A stretch of 64,000 bases of DNA from contig NC_041007.1 in the NCBI RefSeq assembly GCF_004193775.1, positions 26,253,323 through 26,317,322 on the forward strand, given 5' to 3'. Below the pieces are notes generated by a model that saw only the letters and a program-made list of their open reading frames with translations, was not told the origin of the DNA and did no database searches. The position numbers and the translations under genes were made by a program. Each line of letters opens with the position of its first letter. The stretch's first letter is position 1. This DNA comes from Glycine soja (Eukaryota > Streptophyta > Magnoliopsida > Fabales > Fabaceae). Shown here in pieces: positions 43,315 through 55,170 of the stretch.

Positions 43315-44229
43315 TTTATTATCTCTTTTTGGTTCACCTCTTCACCTTGTTCCATGACTTCTTGCATCTAAATACTCATCCTCCTCTTCTTTTTTTGAAG
43401 TTGATTATCTATGACTTCTAGATCTATATGGAGATTGTAAACTATCCAATCTCAAGTTTAAAGCTTGAAATTATTCATTAACAACCTGCAACAATTGTAT
43501 TAGAAGTGATCGTAAATGGACAAATAAATATCCTCACACAAACACTCTCTCACGTGTTTATACTCAATATTTTTTTTCACCTGTGTTTCACTCTTTTTGG
43601 CTCTTTCCCTCTAATAGTCTCACGACTCTTGCCTTTTACCACTCAACTTATACTTATGAGTTCTTAAGTAAGAACCTTTGGGGTTGATTATACACGATAA
43701 GACACAACAAGGGATCAATGAGAACTTTAGTGAATAAGAACAAATAGAGGACAAGGAACAAGGAATTTAAGAAAAGTATTTTTTTAAGGAGAATAAAACC
43801 AAAAGAAAGATTGATAGAAAAATAAGAAAATTAGATCAATAATCACACTTTGTTTTTTTTGGAATTTTTTTCAAATTGTAAACAAATGTAAAACTGCCCA
43901 GATTCGTTTTCTTCATTTTTTTCTACTTTTTTTTTCCTCACGTTTTTTTTGCACAATTTTTTTATAATATATATAAAAAGAGAAGACAAAAGATAGTGAT
44001 ACTAGATAGAATTCAGAAAAGAAAGATAGAATTAAAGAAATATAACAAAGGAAGATGAAATAATAATATAGAGTTAAACAAAAGGGAAAGAAAAAACAAA
44101 GGAGGAAACACACAAAAATAAAGTCCAATTGAAGATGTGAGGCTGATGGGGTTCGAAATCAAAAGAGAAGGATGAGGGCTCAAGGTCGAGGGTGAGGGTC
44201 TTGAGAGAGAGGGCTTGAGAGAAGAGATT
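43315..44229. other. Unassigned A/T-rich stretch
   Basis: Probably the D1 5' leader (43315-43700 resembles the D2 upstream region at 45850-46020: GTGTTTATACTCAA and TTTCACTCTTT words). It then passes into low-complexity poly-T/poly-A tracts (43850-44110). No gene on either strand. Confidence 0.4.
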
Positions 44230-44486
44230 CAAGAGAATGAGAAATGAGATTCAATTCAATAGGCCATGAGGGTCTGGTCTGGCTTGCATGCGTTTGGGCC
44301 ATTTGGAGTGTGAGAGTGCGTTTAGGCCATTTCAGAGTCCATAATCTATTTTTTTTTAAAAAAAGAACTAGCCTGTGGGCTGGCCCGCCAGGCTTGCGGG
44401 CCTAAACGGTTTATGGGTCTCAAATTCCAGCCTAACCTAGCTTTTTTGGAGAATAGGCCTGGCCCGGTTTGACACCCTTACATGTA
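44230..44486 (-). mobile_element. hAT-like transposon end fragment
   Basis: The minus strand from 44486 reads TAAGGGTGTCAAACCGGGCC, followed by AGGCC, GGCCCGCAAGCC and GGCGGGCCAGCC words. A GGGTGTCAAA terminal motif with GGCCC-rich subterminal repeats is typical of plant hAT (Ac-like) elements. No second end or transposase gene is visible, so this is a relic. Confidence 0.45.
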
Positions 44487-44489
44487 TAA

Positions 44490-44640
44490 AAAAAGAAACT
44501 TGATCTTAACCATGACCTACCGATAGAACCAAAGTTATCAAAAGAAGCATGACCCTAACCGCAACCTGTCTGTAGAACCAAAGTTATAAAAAAGAACGTG
44601 ACCCTAATCGCGACCTGCCGGTAGAACCAACACTATCAAG
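44490..44640 (+). repeat. Tandem repeat, about 49-bp unit, three copies
   Basis: GTAGAACCAAAGTTAT(C) recurs at about 44523, 44572 and 44621 with AACATGACC/CGTGACCCTAA words between. It lies between the hAT-like end and the D2 LTR-like sequence. Confidence 0.75.
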
Positions 44641-45075
44641 TTCTTAACCAAGAACAAAGGAAATACTCTCACAATAGAGAAACTCTCAAATTTCATTAAT
44701 CTTCAAATTCTGCCTTTGGAGAGTGTAAGAGTTCCCTATTTATAGGCTAATCTTGAAATGTTATAATAAATTTCCACTAATATTCATGTACCAAATGCAT
44801 TGATAATTGCATGTCACTAAATGAAAATAAATGACAATAAACATAAAAATCAATTCCCACTAGCCATTAAATGACCTGTAGTATTCTAGAAAGCATTTAG
44901 TAAGGCTAAAAGAATATGAAAAGTCACCAAAAAATTCAGCCAAAAAATAATACAAAAATTACAAATAAAATGACATAAATTGGACTTAGTTATTATCTAA
45001 TAAACCCAATATTAATAGTCCACCAAAATTGATCAACTCTACCCATGGATGCTTCTCGTCTCGTAAATTGGGCTT
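44641..45075 (-). mobile_element. Probable 3' LTR or LTR remnant of D2
   Basis: Lies just after the D2 ORF on the minus strand and has TATAAATAGGG there (about 44736-44746), as expected for an LTR promoter. I cannot find a second copy or exact ends, so the call is tentative. Confidence 0.4.
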
Positions 45076-45089
45076 CCCAAAGTGATTCT

Positions 45090-45836
45090 TCAAGTTGGCC
45101 TCAAAGCATCTTCATCAATTTGTAGGAAAGTTACCCAATTAGGTGCAACCCTTAATTCACATTGGTGTTCTTTTTCTTTGACATTTAGAGTCAAGCCTTG
45201 CAATGCTTGCTTCATCCTCTTAGTCTTAAACCTTGTCATAGGACCTCTAATCCTATGTAAAGGATCATTAGACGGGCTGGTTGCACCTCTATCACTCCAT
45301 CTACGATTAATACTCATCAACATTTCTACTACCTTGTATGAGTCATTTGACTTGCTATGAAGGTCTCTTTGATAATTATAAGGAACAAATATTCTCATCA
45401 ACCTCTTCATTTATTCCCAACTATCCACCAAGGGTCCTTTGTAATTGGTTCCACCAGATGAAAGCATAGTCAGTGAATTTCATGGCTTCCACCTTCACCG
45501 TTTTATCCTCAATGTAATTGTGGCATGCAAATAGTTGCTTAATTTTCATTTCGCACTCCAAATATGCTTCTAGATTACTTTTTCCTTGAAAAGGGGGTAG
45601 TTCAACTCTACTCCTTCAAGTATGTCCTCTCTAGCATCACCCCCATTATTTCTCCATCTCATCCTTCTACCTCCACCAACATCACCATTTCCTTGATTTT
45701 CTAGTTGTTCAATTCTCCTATACAGCTCCTACATATGTTATGTCAACATTCTTTGCATTTGGGTTGTAATGACGTAAATCAATAATCTATTGTCTCCCCT
45801 TAGAGGAGGGATACCATCACCACCTGTACCTGCCAT
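45090..45836 (-). pseudogene. D2: gag joined to the polyprotein C-terminus, pol deleted
   Basis: The minus strand starts at ATG 45836 (MAGTGGDGIPPLRGD), passes stops near 45745 and continues with the gag piece YRRIEQLENQGNGDVGGGRR and RFVPYNYQRDLHSK. It then jumps within about 60 codons to GPMTRFKTKRMKQALQGLTL, which resembles the extreme C-terminus of gypsy polyproteins (GPxTRxxxKxxxxAL), and ends RVAPNWVTFLQIDEDALRPT. Everything between (rest of gag, protease, RT, RNase H, integrase) is absent. The last 106 codons are open across the join. Confidence 0.6.
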
Positions 45837-45840
45837 ATTT

Positions 45841-47480
45841 CAAGTAAAGGACCAAAAAAAGTGAATAGGACCTCACCACTCTTCTCATGTGTTTATACTC
45901 AAGGATGTAGCACTCGTGTATAGTGCTCTCTTTTATGGTTTTTTCTCTAATGTTTCACTCTTTGCCTTATAGCACTCTTTTCTTCACTTAAAGTTCTTAC
46001 TTGAACCAAACAATCTATAATCAAGAAGCACTTTTAAAAGTAGCAATAGCAGAGCTTAAACAAAATTCTACCAACCAATGCAAAGTAGTAAAGAACAATT
46101 TCACTACCAACAAACAAGCAAGACAAATATTAATTTTATGGAAAAACAATGATTAGAGAAGACATTTGACACTTAAATTTTATCAAACAAGTGAGGTGCA
46201 ATGATTTTAATGAACACCGCTAATGTACTCTTTTTTTAACTGAGAATGATATTGGACTAAAATTCCCAACAAAACAAGCAAATATGTAACACTCAACAAC
46301 AACTTAGCCCAAACCACATGGATTGAAAGGATTAATGTTTATGAACAATAATGAACATGGGGTGAAAGGAATTACAAAATTAACAATGTCAAAATTAAAC
46401 AAGGAAACAAAAAATGTGAAAGGAAGAACAAGATAGGCACCACAAACAATGATGTTTGATAAGCCTTGAGGATTGCCACAAGAACTGAACAATGCTTGAT
46501 AAGATCAAATGGTTCAAGGAAGAATCCTAGTATAGACAATTGTCATGCTTCAATGATAAAACCCAACAAAAGTCCCTTGTCTACTCACTTCAAAATAGAG
46601 GAGCAATGCAGAATAAATGCATATTAAGAAAAAATAAGAAAACCTAAAGATAAAATTTAAACGCAAAGAGTAGAGCCAAGAGTCTCATCATTCTTTTTCC
46701 ATTTAAGATCTTATTCACTCAACTTTATTGCTTTTCTTTTTCTTTTTTTTCGAATTGATTCAACTATTTTTTTTTTTTTGCACTGTAGCATTTGAGAAAT
46801 AGCATATCATTCAGCATGTCCAACATTTAACCAGTATACAATGTACATCAAGTATGGCCCAAAATACATCATGAAGCATAACCAACGAAATATGTTATCC
46901 AACAAAACCCCCCACACTTATTCCCAAAACAATTCCAAAGCTCCAAAATTCCTTAAGGTTAAGGTGAGATCATGGTTTTTCACTTAAGGCTTGTAATGAG
47001 CTTCAAAACAAAGAAAGGGAAACATAGGCTCAAAGGGCTATCAAAGGGATTAATTCAAGGTAAGTCCATTTGGCTAGAGGCTTATAAGAACAAAATTGCC
47101 TAAATCATTTCCAAATATGCATGTGAATTAGGAAGCATCCATAAGAATCAAGCCAAGGCTATTGTGCAAGCAATCAATGGGGCAAAACACACCAAATGAT
47201 TTTGATGATGGCTTAAATTCTCACAAAGGTAAACTTATCACTTCCAAATTGAGCTTTCAAAACTATCATGACATGTAGAGGAAAAACAAGGACTTCAAAT
47301 CACAAAATGTCAAGCGACTTTTATTTTCAAAACAATTACTCATTACTTGAACATATCCTATAATTCAAAGAAAAATATGCAAAGTTGTACCTACAAACAG
47401 AATTGACCTAAAATATTAAATTAGAAACCCAACAAAACTAACAAAATTAACAAAACTAACAAAACTAGCAAAACCAAAGA
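45841..47480. other. Unassigned stretch between D2 and A1
   Basis: Upstream leader of D2 (45841-46020) grading into DNA I cannot place. Poly-T runs occur near 46750-46785. CCCCCCACACTTATTCCC at 46908 would be a G-rich tract on the minus strand and might be the A1 polypurine tract, but no A1 3' LTR (TGATCGAGG... on +) is present to its left, so A1 seems to have lost its 3' end here. No genes seen. Confidence 0.4.
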
Positions 47481-47618
47481 ACACTCCCCCTATACTTAAA
47501 CAACACATTGTCCTCAATGTAGCACAAGTAAAAGATTAAAAGCAATTAAATCATCAAATAGAATTGGACAAATGTAATAAAAGTAAATAAGGAGATAGGA
47601 AAAGAAAAACTCCCTAAG

Positions 47619-49090
47619 TCATGGTGGAGGAAGAGTAGGGTGGAGTAAGGAAGTCTCTTCCACCACTACATCCACTAAAGAAGGGTTTGTGAGGAATGGC
47701 TTCAGTCGGTGTCCATTGACCTTGAAGCTCTTTTTTGTGGAGTCGCTTTTGATCTCAACTGTAACATAAGGAAAAACATTAGTAACAAGAAAAGGACCAA
47801 TCCACTTAGACCTCAACTTACCACTCATGAGTCCAAGCCTAGAATTATACAATAACACTTTTTGCCCAACCATGAAGTCCTTCTTAATTATCATGCTATC
47901 ATGGAACTTCTTGGTCTTTTCTTTGTAGAACTTGGCATTCTCATACGCTTCTAGGCGGATCTCATCTAACTCACTCAGTTGCAACTTTCTTTCCTCACCA
48001 ACTTGATCCATAGAGAAGTTGCAGGTCTTCACTGCCCAATATGATTTATGCTCAATCTCCACTGGAAGATGACATGCCTTTCCAAAGACAACCCGATAAG
48101 GAGACATTCCTATGCGTGCTTTGTAGGTAGTCCGATGTGTCCAAACATCAAGCCTGGTTTCCTGCTTGGCTGCACAATCTTCTCTAAAATTCTCTTGATC
48201 TCCCTGTTAGAAATTCCTACCTGTCCATTAGTTTCAGGGTGGTATGGTTTGGATACCCTGTGTACAACCCCGTACTTTTTAAGCAAGGCATGCATTGATT
48301 TGTTGCAAAAATGGGTTCCTTGATCAATAACGATTGCTTTAGGTACTCCAAACCTGCAAAACAGATTAGATCTGACAAAATCTGCAACAACCTTAGCATC
48401 ATTAGTTCTAGTGGGCTTGGCCTCCACCCATTTTGAAACATAATCAACTGCAAGGAGAATGTGAACATAACCAAAAGAGATAGGAAAAGGGCCCATGAAA
48501 TCTATGCCCCAAACATCAAACACCTCACAGAATAGCATAGGTTGCTGAGGCATTTGTTGTCGCCATGTAAGTGCACTTCCTGCTCTCTGACACTGCTCAC
48601 AAGTGCTATAAATCTTCCACGCATCTTTAAAGATGGTGGGCCAATAAAAGCCACAGTCAAGCACTTTGCGAGCTGTCCTTTGAACACCAAGATGACCTCC
48701 CTGTGCGGAAGAATGACAGAACTGCAGGATTGAGTCAGTCTCATGCTTTGGAATGCATCATCTAATGACTTGATCACTGCACAATTTCCACAAGTAGGGG
48801 TCATCCCAAATAAAATGCTTAGCATCACTTTTAATTTTATCTTTTTGAGCCATAGATGCTAAGGGAGGAAAAACATAAGCAACTAAATAATTGACAATGT
48901 TAGCAAACCAGGGAGTAGAAAGAGAATCAGAAATACTATATAATATATACAAATGATCATCCGGGAAATCATCCTGAATGGGTGAATCCTCATCAGACAC
49001 ACGTTTGATCCGACTCAAATGATCAGCAACTAAATTTTGTGCTCCGCTCCTATCACGGATCTCCAAGTCAAACTCTTGGAGCCAGAGCAT
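47619..49090 (-). pseudogene. A1 integrase region
   Basis: Minus strand. RNase H tail ([28 protein letters not shown]), a His/Cys zinc region partly in another frame, core YSTCEQCQRAG, VWGIDFMGPFPISFG, RFGVPKAIVIDQGTHFCN and PYHPETNGQVGISNREIK, then the C-terminal GPF-type module (GKLRSKWIGPFLVTNVFPYV). The first two catalytic Asp residues are present, but the expected Glu of the D,D-35-E triad is Gly (GQVGISN where the family has GQxEVSN). A frameshift lies near 48110 between core and C-terminal module. Inactive. Confidence 0.82.
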
Positions 49091-49093
49091 CCA

Positions 49094-50524
49094 TCAGATC
49101 AATCTAGGCTTTGAATCAGCCTTCTTCAACAAGTACTTTAGAGCTGCATGGTTAGTATAAATAATAATGCGAGTACCAAGCAAATAAGAATGAAATTTTT
49201 CAAGAGCAAAAATTATGGCTAGTAGCTCTTTCTCAGTAGTAGTATAATTCGCTTGGGCAACATCTAAAGTCCTAGAAGCATAATATATCACCCTAGGCAA
49301 TTTATCAATTTCCTGAGCAAGGACAGCCCCCAATGCATAATTTGATGCATCACACATAAGCTCAAAAGGGGCTGTCCAGTCGGGTGCCTTGATGATGGGT
49401 GGTAGGCAGTGTTCTTTTGAGGCAATCAAAAGCCTCTTTGCATTTATCATTAAAGTCAAACTCCACCTCCTTTTGCAACAAGTTGGATAGTGGAAGGGCT
49501 ACCTTGCTAAAATCTCTTATAAAGCGCCTGTAGAATCCTGCATGACCAAGAAAAGATCGCACTCTCGCATGCAAGAGCGGTGAGGCAATTGTGAAATAAC
49601 ATAAATTTTTGCAGGATCCCCTTCAATGCCCTTATTGGAAATAATGTGGCCTAAAACTATACCTTGCTCAACCATAAAATGACATTTTTCAAAATTTAAA
49701 ACAAGATTAGTTCCAATGCATCTATTCAAAACCTTTTCCAGACTATCCAAACAAATATCAAAAAAGGATCCATATACAGTGAAATCATCCATAAACACCT
49801 CTATGCAATTTTCTAAAAAATCACTGAAAAAAATGATCATGCACCGCTGGAAGGTACCAGGGGCATTGCACAGGCCGAAAGGCATCCTCCTATAGGCAAA
49901 AGTGTCGAAGGGGCAGGTGAATGTGGTCTTTTCCTGATCCTCAAGAGCAATAGCGATTTGGATATAACCAGAAAAGCTATCAAGGAAACAGTAGTGAGAT
50001 TTACCTGCCAGGCGTTCAAGCATCTGGTCAACGAATGGCAGGGGAAAATGGTCCTTTTTGGTAACCTGGTTCAGCCTCCTATAGTCAATGCAAACTCTCC
50101 AACTGTTATGCACCTGAGTAGGAATCAGCTCCTCCTTCTCATTTTTTATCACGGTGAGGCCGGTTTTCTTCGGGACTACCTGGACAGGACTCACCCATTG
50201 GCTGTCGGAGATAGGATAAATGATTCCAACTTGCAAAAGCTTGGTTACCTCCTTCTTCACTACATCAAGAATCACCGGGTTGAGTCTTCTCTGTGGCTGT
50301 CTTACTGGTTTAGTCCCATCCTCTAAATTTATCCGATGCATACATGTGGATGGGCTAATACTAGGAATGTCCGCCAGGGTCCAGCCTATAGCCTTCTTAT
50401 GCTTCTTGAAAACTGATAACAACTTCTTCTCTTGCTCATCAGCAAGGGAGATAGATATAATTACTAGAAAACTTTTGCTATCATCCAAGTAAGCATATTT
50501 TAAATTTGATGGCAGAGGCTTCAA
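49094..50524 (-). pseudogene. A1 reverse transcriptase and RNase H
   Basis: Minus strand. RT opens with ILDVVKKEVTKLLQVGIIYP, VCIDYRRLNQVTKKDHFPLP, FLDSFSGYIQIAIALEDQEK and RMPFGLCNAPGTFQR; the catalytic block is EVFMDDFTVYG (FMDD). A frame change near 49560 links to the thumb (RSFLGHAGFYRRFI), and another near 49400 to RNase H with APFELMCDASNYALGAVL, TTEKELLAIIFALEKF and the IYTNHAALKYLL block. The usual D-E-D residues of RNase H are partly altered (TNHAA where TDHAA is expected). Confidence 0.85.
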
Positions 50525-50572
50525 TTCTGGTGTGGGCAGCTGGATAATGGTAGAAAGAAATGGTTTCTCAGC

Positions 50573-51484
50573 CTATACCTCATAAAGAAAGTCAGAGGTA
50601 TGTGTACTTCCTAAAACATGGTTAGTTCTATTTGACTCTAGAAAATCAATCTCAAGAGGTAAAACATCACCAGACATGTAATCAATATCAATTTCAGATT
50701 CACTCTCAGCATCAAATTCAGCCATATGATCAAGTACAAATTCAGATTCAATGCATGAAGAGTGACAGGCATGCAGATTAGAATGAAGATCAGTCATGTA
50801 TTCATCAACAATATGGTCAATTATTTCAGCGCGAAATACAGAAAGACCTTCAGATGGGTGTTTCATAGCATCAAGAATATTAAAATGAACAGTTATATCA
50901 CCAAACTCCATAGATAGTGTGCCTGCATATACATCTATCTTAGTTCTAGCAGTTTTCATAAAAGGTCTGCCTAGAATGATGGGAACTGATCCTTGAGAAA
51001 ATCCCTCCTCCATATTCAAAATATAAAAATCAACAGGGAAAATTAGTTCACCAACTCTAACTAAGACATCCTCTATGAAACCAGCAGGATAGGCAACACT
51101 TCTATTAGCTAAATGAATTACCACATTAGTTGACTGCAAAGGACCAAGAGATAGAGAATTAAAAATAGACAAAGGCATAACACTAATAGAAGCTCCTAAA
51201 TCTAGCATGGCATTGTTAAACTTATTGTTCCCTATAATACAAGGTATGCTGAATGTACCTAGATCTTTACATTTTTCAGGGATTTGGGGAACAGATTTAC
51301 CAATCAATGTCGAGACATTTCTGCACATACTAATTCTTTCACTTCCTTTAAGCTTCCGCTTATTAGTGCACAACTCCTTCAAGAATTTAGCATATCTTGG
51401 AATTTGCTTTATTGCATCCAGCAGAGGTATGTTTACCTCTACTTTTCTAAATGTTTCCAAGATCTCCTTCTCTGCTTCTTCCAT
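50573..51484 (-). pseudogene. A1 retropepsin-like protease
   Basis: Minus strand, 303 codons. The active-site motif AMLDLGASISVMPLS (D-x-G-A) is followed by the flap-like region and VPIILGRPFMKTARTKID, then an acidic linker toward RT. This is the Athila-type aspartic protease that cuts the gag-pol precursor. This piece is itself open. It ends with a stop just before the RT frame. Confidence 0.85.
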
Positions 51485-51499
51485 TTTTTTGTTGGAAAT

Positions 51500-53264
51500 T
51501 GCTCTTGGAGGGAATGGAAGAGGGATATGCTGCTTCTGTAAATCAGAATTACCAGTGGAAGATTCACCTGCATAGAAATTGTTAGGTAACTTACTCTTTA
51601 AATTTTTGTCATCATCTTTTTCTAGAGTAGAGTGAAGTTGGGCAGGTTCATTTGCGGATGAGGAAGATGTTGCTGATTGAGGTCCTTGACACTACTTTCC
51701 CGACCTCAATGTAATGGAACTCACATTTTTGGGATTCTGGACAGATTGAGAAGGTAATCTATCAGAATTTTGGGACTGTTGTTGATTTAACTGTGTAGCC
51801 AATTTTCCCATCTGATTAGTTAAGCTCTGAATGGAGGCTCCGGTCTCTTGTTGAAACTGCATGTGTTTGCATAGTCCTTTGCCTCACAAGTTCTTCAAGG
51901 GAAGGTTGCGGAGGAGCCTCAACTGTTTGTTGTTTCTGGGGATGTTGCTATTGTTGTTGTTGTTGTTGGATTGGTGGAGGAACGTATGGTCTACTTGGGC
52001 CAGCAGCATTCTAGAAATAAGGCTGTTGTTGTTTTTACTGTTGTTGTGAAGGATTCGACCATTTAAGGTTGGGATGATTCCTCCACCCGGGATTGTACCT
52101 GTTGCTGGAGAGGTCATAATTGTTCTGTTGTGGCTGATTTTGCTGCTGAGGTTGAGGAGGTCTATTGTAGATGTTTGCAGCATAAGCTTCAGGCTATTCA
52201 ATTGCTTCAAATTGTTGCACAGAAGGGCAAAGGTCTATGTGGTGGTCGGCAGAGGAGCATAAACCACAGAGTCTGGCGACTGGTGCAGATTTCTTATTCA
52301 TGGCCAGTTGGGTTACTAGGTTAACCAAGGCATCTAGTTTACCTTCAAGCTTCTTAGTCTCAGCTGATGAAGATGAATTCGTGGCTACTTCATGCACTCC
52401 TCTAATGACAATAGCATCATTTTTGGCACTAAATTGCTGGGAGTTGGAAGCCATCTTCTCAATTAAATTTCTGGCTTCAACAGGGGTCATGTCTCCAAGG
52501 GCTCCACCACTGGCAGCATCTATCATACTTCTCTCCATGTTATTGAGTCCTTCATAAAAATATTGGAGAAGAAGATGCTAATAAATCTAGTGGTGAGGGC
52601 AACTGGCATATAGTTTTTTAAATCTCTCCCAGTATTCATATAGGCTATCTCCACTGAGTTGCCTAATGCCTGAAATATCCTTTCTGATGGCCATGGTCCT
52701 GGAAGCAGGGAAAATTTTTTCTAAGAATACTCTCTTGAGGTCATCCCAGCTCGTGATGGACCTTGGAGCAAGGTAATATAGCCAATCCTTTGCCACTTCC
52801 TCTAAAGAATGAGGAAAAGCCTTCAGAAATATGTGATCCTCCTGAACATCTGGGGGTTTCATGGTGGAGCAGACAATATGGAATTCTTTGAGATGTTTGA
52901 GTGGGTCTTCACCTGCAAGGCCATGAAACTTTGGAAGCAAATGGATCAGTCCAGGTTTAAGAACATATGGGACATCCTCATCAGGGTATTGGATGCACAA
53001 GCTTTCATAACTGAAATCAGGTGCAACCATTTCCGTTAGATTCCTCTCACGAGGTGGAGGTTGTGCCATGTTCTCAGAATGTTCAAAATTATAATGCTCA
53101 AAATCAGGATGTTCAAAATCACCAATAATAGAATGCACAGACTCACCAGTAACAAAATGCTCAGGATGCTCAAAAGGTACAAAATGATGCCTAACTAATC
53201 TATGAAATGTCCTATCTATCTCAGGATCAAAGGGTTGTAATTCAGATGGATTGCCTCTAGTCAT
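51500..53264 (-). pseudogene. A1 gag
   Basis: Minus strand. Starts MTRGNPSELQPFDPEID; the gag core includes KFHGLAGEDPLKHLKEFHIV, SLEEVAKDWLYYLAPRSITS, WDDLKRVFLEKIFPASRT and SLYEYWERFKKLYASCPHH, then stops near 52570-52590. A second frame covers ERSMIDAASGGALGDMTPVE and a zinc knuckle CGLCSSADHHIDLC (C-x2-C-x4-H-x4-C). The C-terminus is Gln/Asn-rich (GTTGTT repeats at 51950-52060). Forms the particle and packages RNA in intact relatives. Confidence 0.85.
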
Positions 53265-54015
53265 ACACTACATTCAGCATGCACAACTAGTTGCCTTCTT
53301 ATGCAAGTAACAGTGTAGGTTTGAACTACAACTACCATCAAATGATATCCAAATGACTTGAAATTTTTTGAGCAACACCCTAAAATCATGAAAAGATGGC
53401 ACAAAAATTTTCTGGCAAAAATTCAAAGTCTAACTATGGAAACTACCTAAGGAAAGTTTAGAAAAATAAAACAATAAAACTTGAAAAAAGAAAAAAACTA
53501 GTAGAAAGGCGATTTTGTTTAGCTAGAGACTTCAGCCGGCCTTTGGTGGCTACCACGATATGGGAAATTGTTTTCTACCCCAAATACATATATAATTATA
53601 GTCATTCTGATACCTGGAGCAAAAGTTATGGCCGTTTGAAGTTTTGGTAAACACAAGTTCTCAAATTTTTTTGAATCTCTCAAATCTGGCCACAACAAGT
53701 GTTCCTGGTATTTTGCACACAAAATATGAGTCAAAAGAACCTACCACACCAAAATTCAGCCAAAAATAACAACCCTAACTATCAAAACAAAAATTGCCAA
53801 TTAAATTCCCAGGTCAGCAAAAGTGGTCGCTAAATCCGTCACAAAACATTATTCCCAGCAAAACACAAAAACTGAAACAGGGGACGCGCTGAACAAAAAA
53901 AACTAAAACAAAACACCACACTTAAAAAATAACAAGACACTAACACAACACGAAAGCATAAAACAACTAAACATAAAACACGAATTACAAGCTATTATGA
54001 ACCTTTGGACACTGC
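53265..54015 (-). other. A1 5' untranslated region
   Basis: About 750 bp between the primer site and gag ATG. No gene. Confidence 0.65.
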
Positions 54016-54033
54016 TCCCCCGCAACGGCGCCA
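54016..54033 (-). other. Primer binding site of A1
   Basis: On the minus strand TGGCGCCGTTGCGGGGGA, four bases inside the LTR end; one base from the classic tRNA-Asp site of Athila elements. Confidence 0.85.
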
Positions 54034-54037
54034 AATT

Positions 54038-55170
54038 TGATCGAGGTCGTACCCGAATCAAATAAACATTAAAAATGCAGTATCTAGGAAGTGATCCTAG
54101 GTCGTCTCCCAACGAGCAATGGTCAACCAAACGTTCATAACAGATAGTAAGAAAATAGTAACGAATTGGGGGGGGGGGGTTGTTTGCTTTTGTAAATTAA
54201 ATAGCAAATAGATGTGAATTAGAAAATATCAGAATTAAAACACGTTGCTCCCCCTTGATTCACAAGCAAGTGTCTTATCCTAGGTTATGAGAGTTTATCC
54301 TTTATCAGTTCAACAACTTAATCCAACCCTAAATTAAATTACTAAGCGAAATTTAACATAAGGCATTCATTATGTGATTAAGCAACACATACACCAATTA
54401 ATCATGAATGATCATTACGCATGAACATAAATTAAGCGCAGAGACAATTAATCAAGCACTAAGCATGCATGAATTAATAGCAACAACTACAGAGTAATTG
54501 GTGAAGAGGAAAAACTGATCAGAATTTAATAGTAATAATAGAACCTCAAAGAGAGTTGTGCTTGATCCTCAAGAGAAAACAACGCTGGAGACTTAGCCTT
54601 CCATTAATCAATAGAAAATGAAATTGTAGTAGAAACGAAGAAAACTAGAATTATTCTCCAAAATGAAAAAGAAACTCAAACGAATTGAGAGTAGCACTCT
54701 AAAACTAAAACGAAAAAGAGAGAGAGAGGAGAGGACAGAGAGAAAAGAGCCTAAACTAGAACCTTGGTGTTGTTATATAGTTTTCAGCCCCAAAGCTTAC
54801 AAATCTGTTTTAAATCCAAGCCCATAAATAAAATAAAATCTAGATAAGATAAGATAAGATAAGATCTAGATAAGATAAGATAATATCTAGATGAGATCAA
54901 ATCTAAATAATATCTAGATAAGATAAAATTTGGTAGAATAAAATAGTCTGCTCTCTTCAAGTCCAAGCCCAATTCTGGATTCAAGCCCAAGCCCAATTCT
55001 GGATTCAAGCCCAATTGCTTATAATTCTCCAAAAATTAAATTAAAAACACAAAATTAATCCAGTAGGCCCAAATGATAAAACTGCATAATTAATTTGACA
55101 ATTAAGGTTAACCAGTAATTAAAATGGTAACAAAAAGGGTTAAGAAATTTGAGAAAATGATGACACATCA
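54038..55170 (-). repeat. 5' LTR of A1
   Basis: 1133 bp; minus strand TGATGTGTCATCATTTTC...CGACCTCGATCA. TATATAAC is on the element strand near 54770. It holds a 12-G run (54168-54179) and GATAA-type short repeats (54841-54925) that the solo LTR at 15295 lacks. Confidence 0.88.

Larger units (their letters stand above)
47482..55170 (-). mobile_element. A1: Athila/Calypso-like LTR retrotransposon, 3' LTR missing
   Basis: Minus-strand order from the right: 5' LTR 54038-55170, PBS 54016-54033, gag 53264-51500, protease 51484-50573, RT and RNase H 50524-49094, integrase 49090-47619. The order PR-RT-RH-IN is that of Ty3-gypsy. RT contains FMDD rather than YMDD, as is common in Athila. Just after pol lies the tract with CTACATTGAGGACAATG and GTATAGGGGGAG, standard in Athila-like elements. 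It inserted into the A2 protease gene at 55171. Confidence 0.85.

Noticed and set aside
44230..44486. Complete hAT transposon
   Set aside because: Only one terminal motif is seen; no matching inverted end or transposase.
51884..52060. GTT/CAA microsatellite as an independent repeat
   Set aside because: On the minus strand it encodes the Gln-rich end of A1 gag.
15295..55170. 15295-16422 and 54038-55170 as the two LTRs of one 40-kb element
   Set aside because: The left copy is flanked by T2 gag on both sides with a near-perfect 5-bp duplication, so it is a separate solo LTR.
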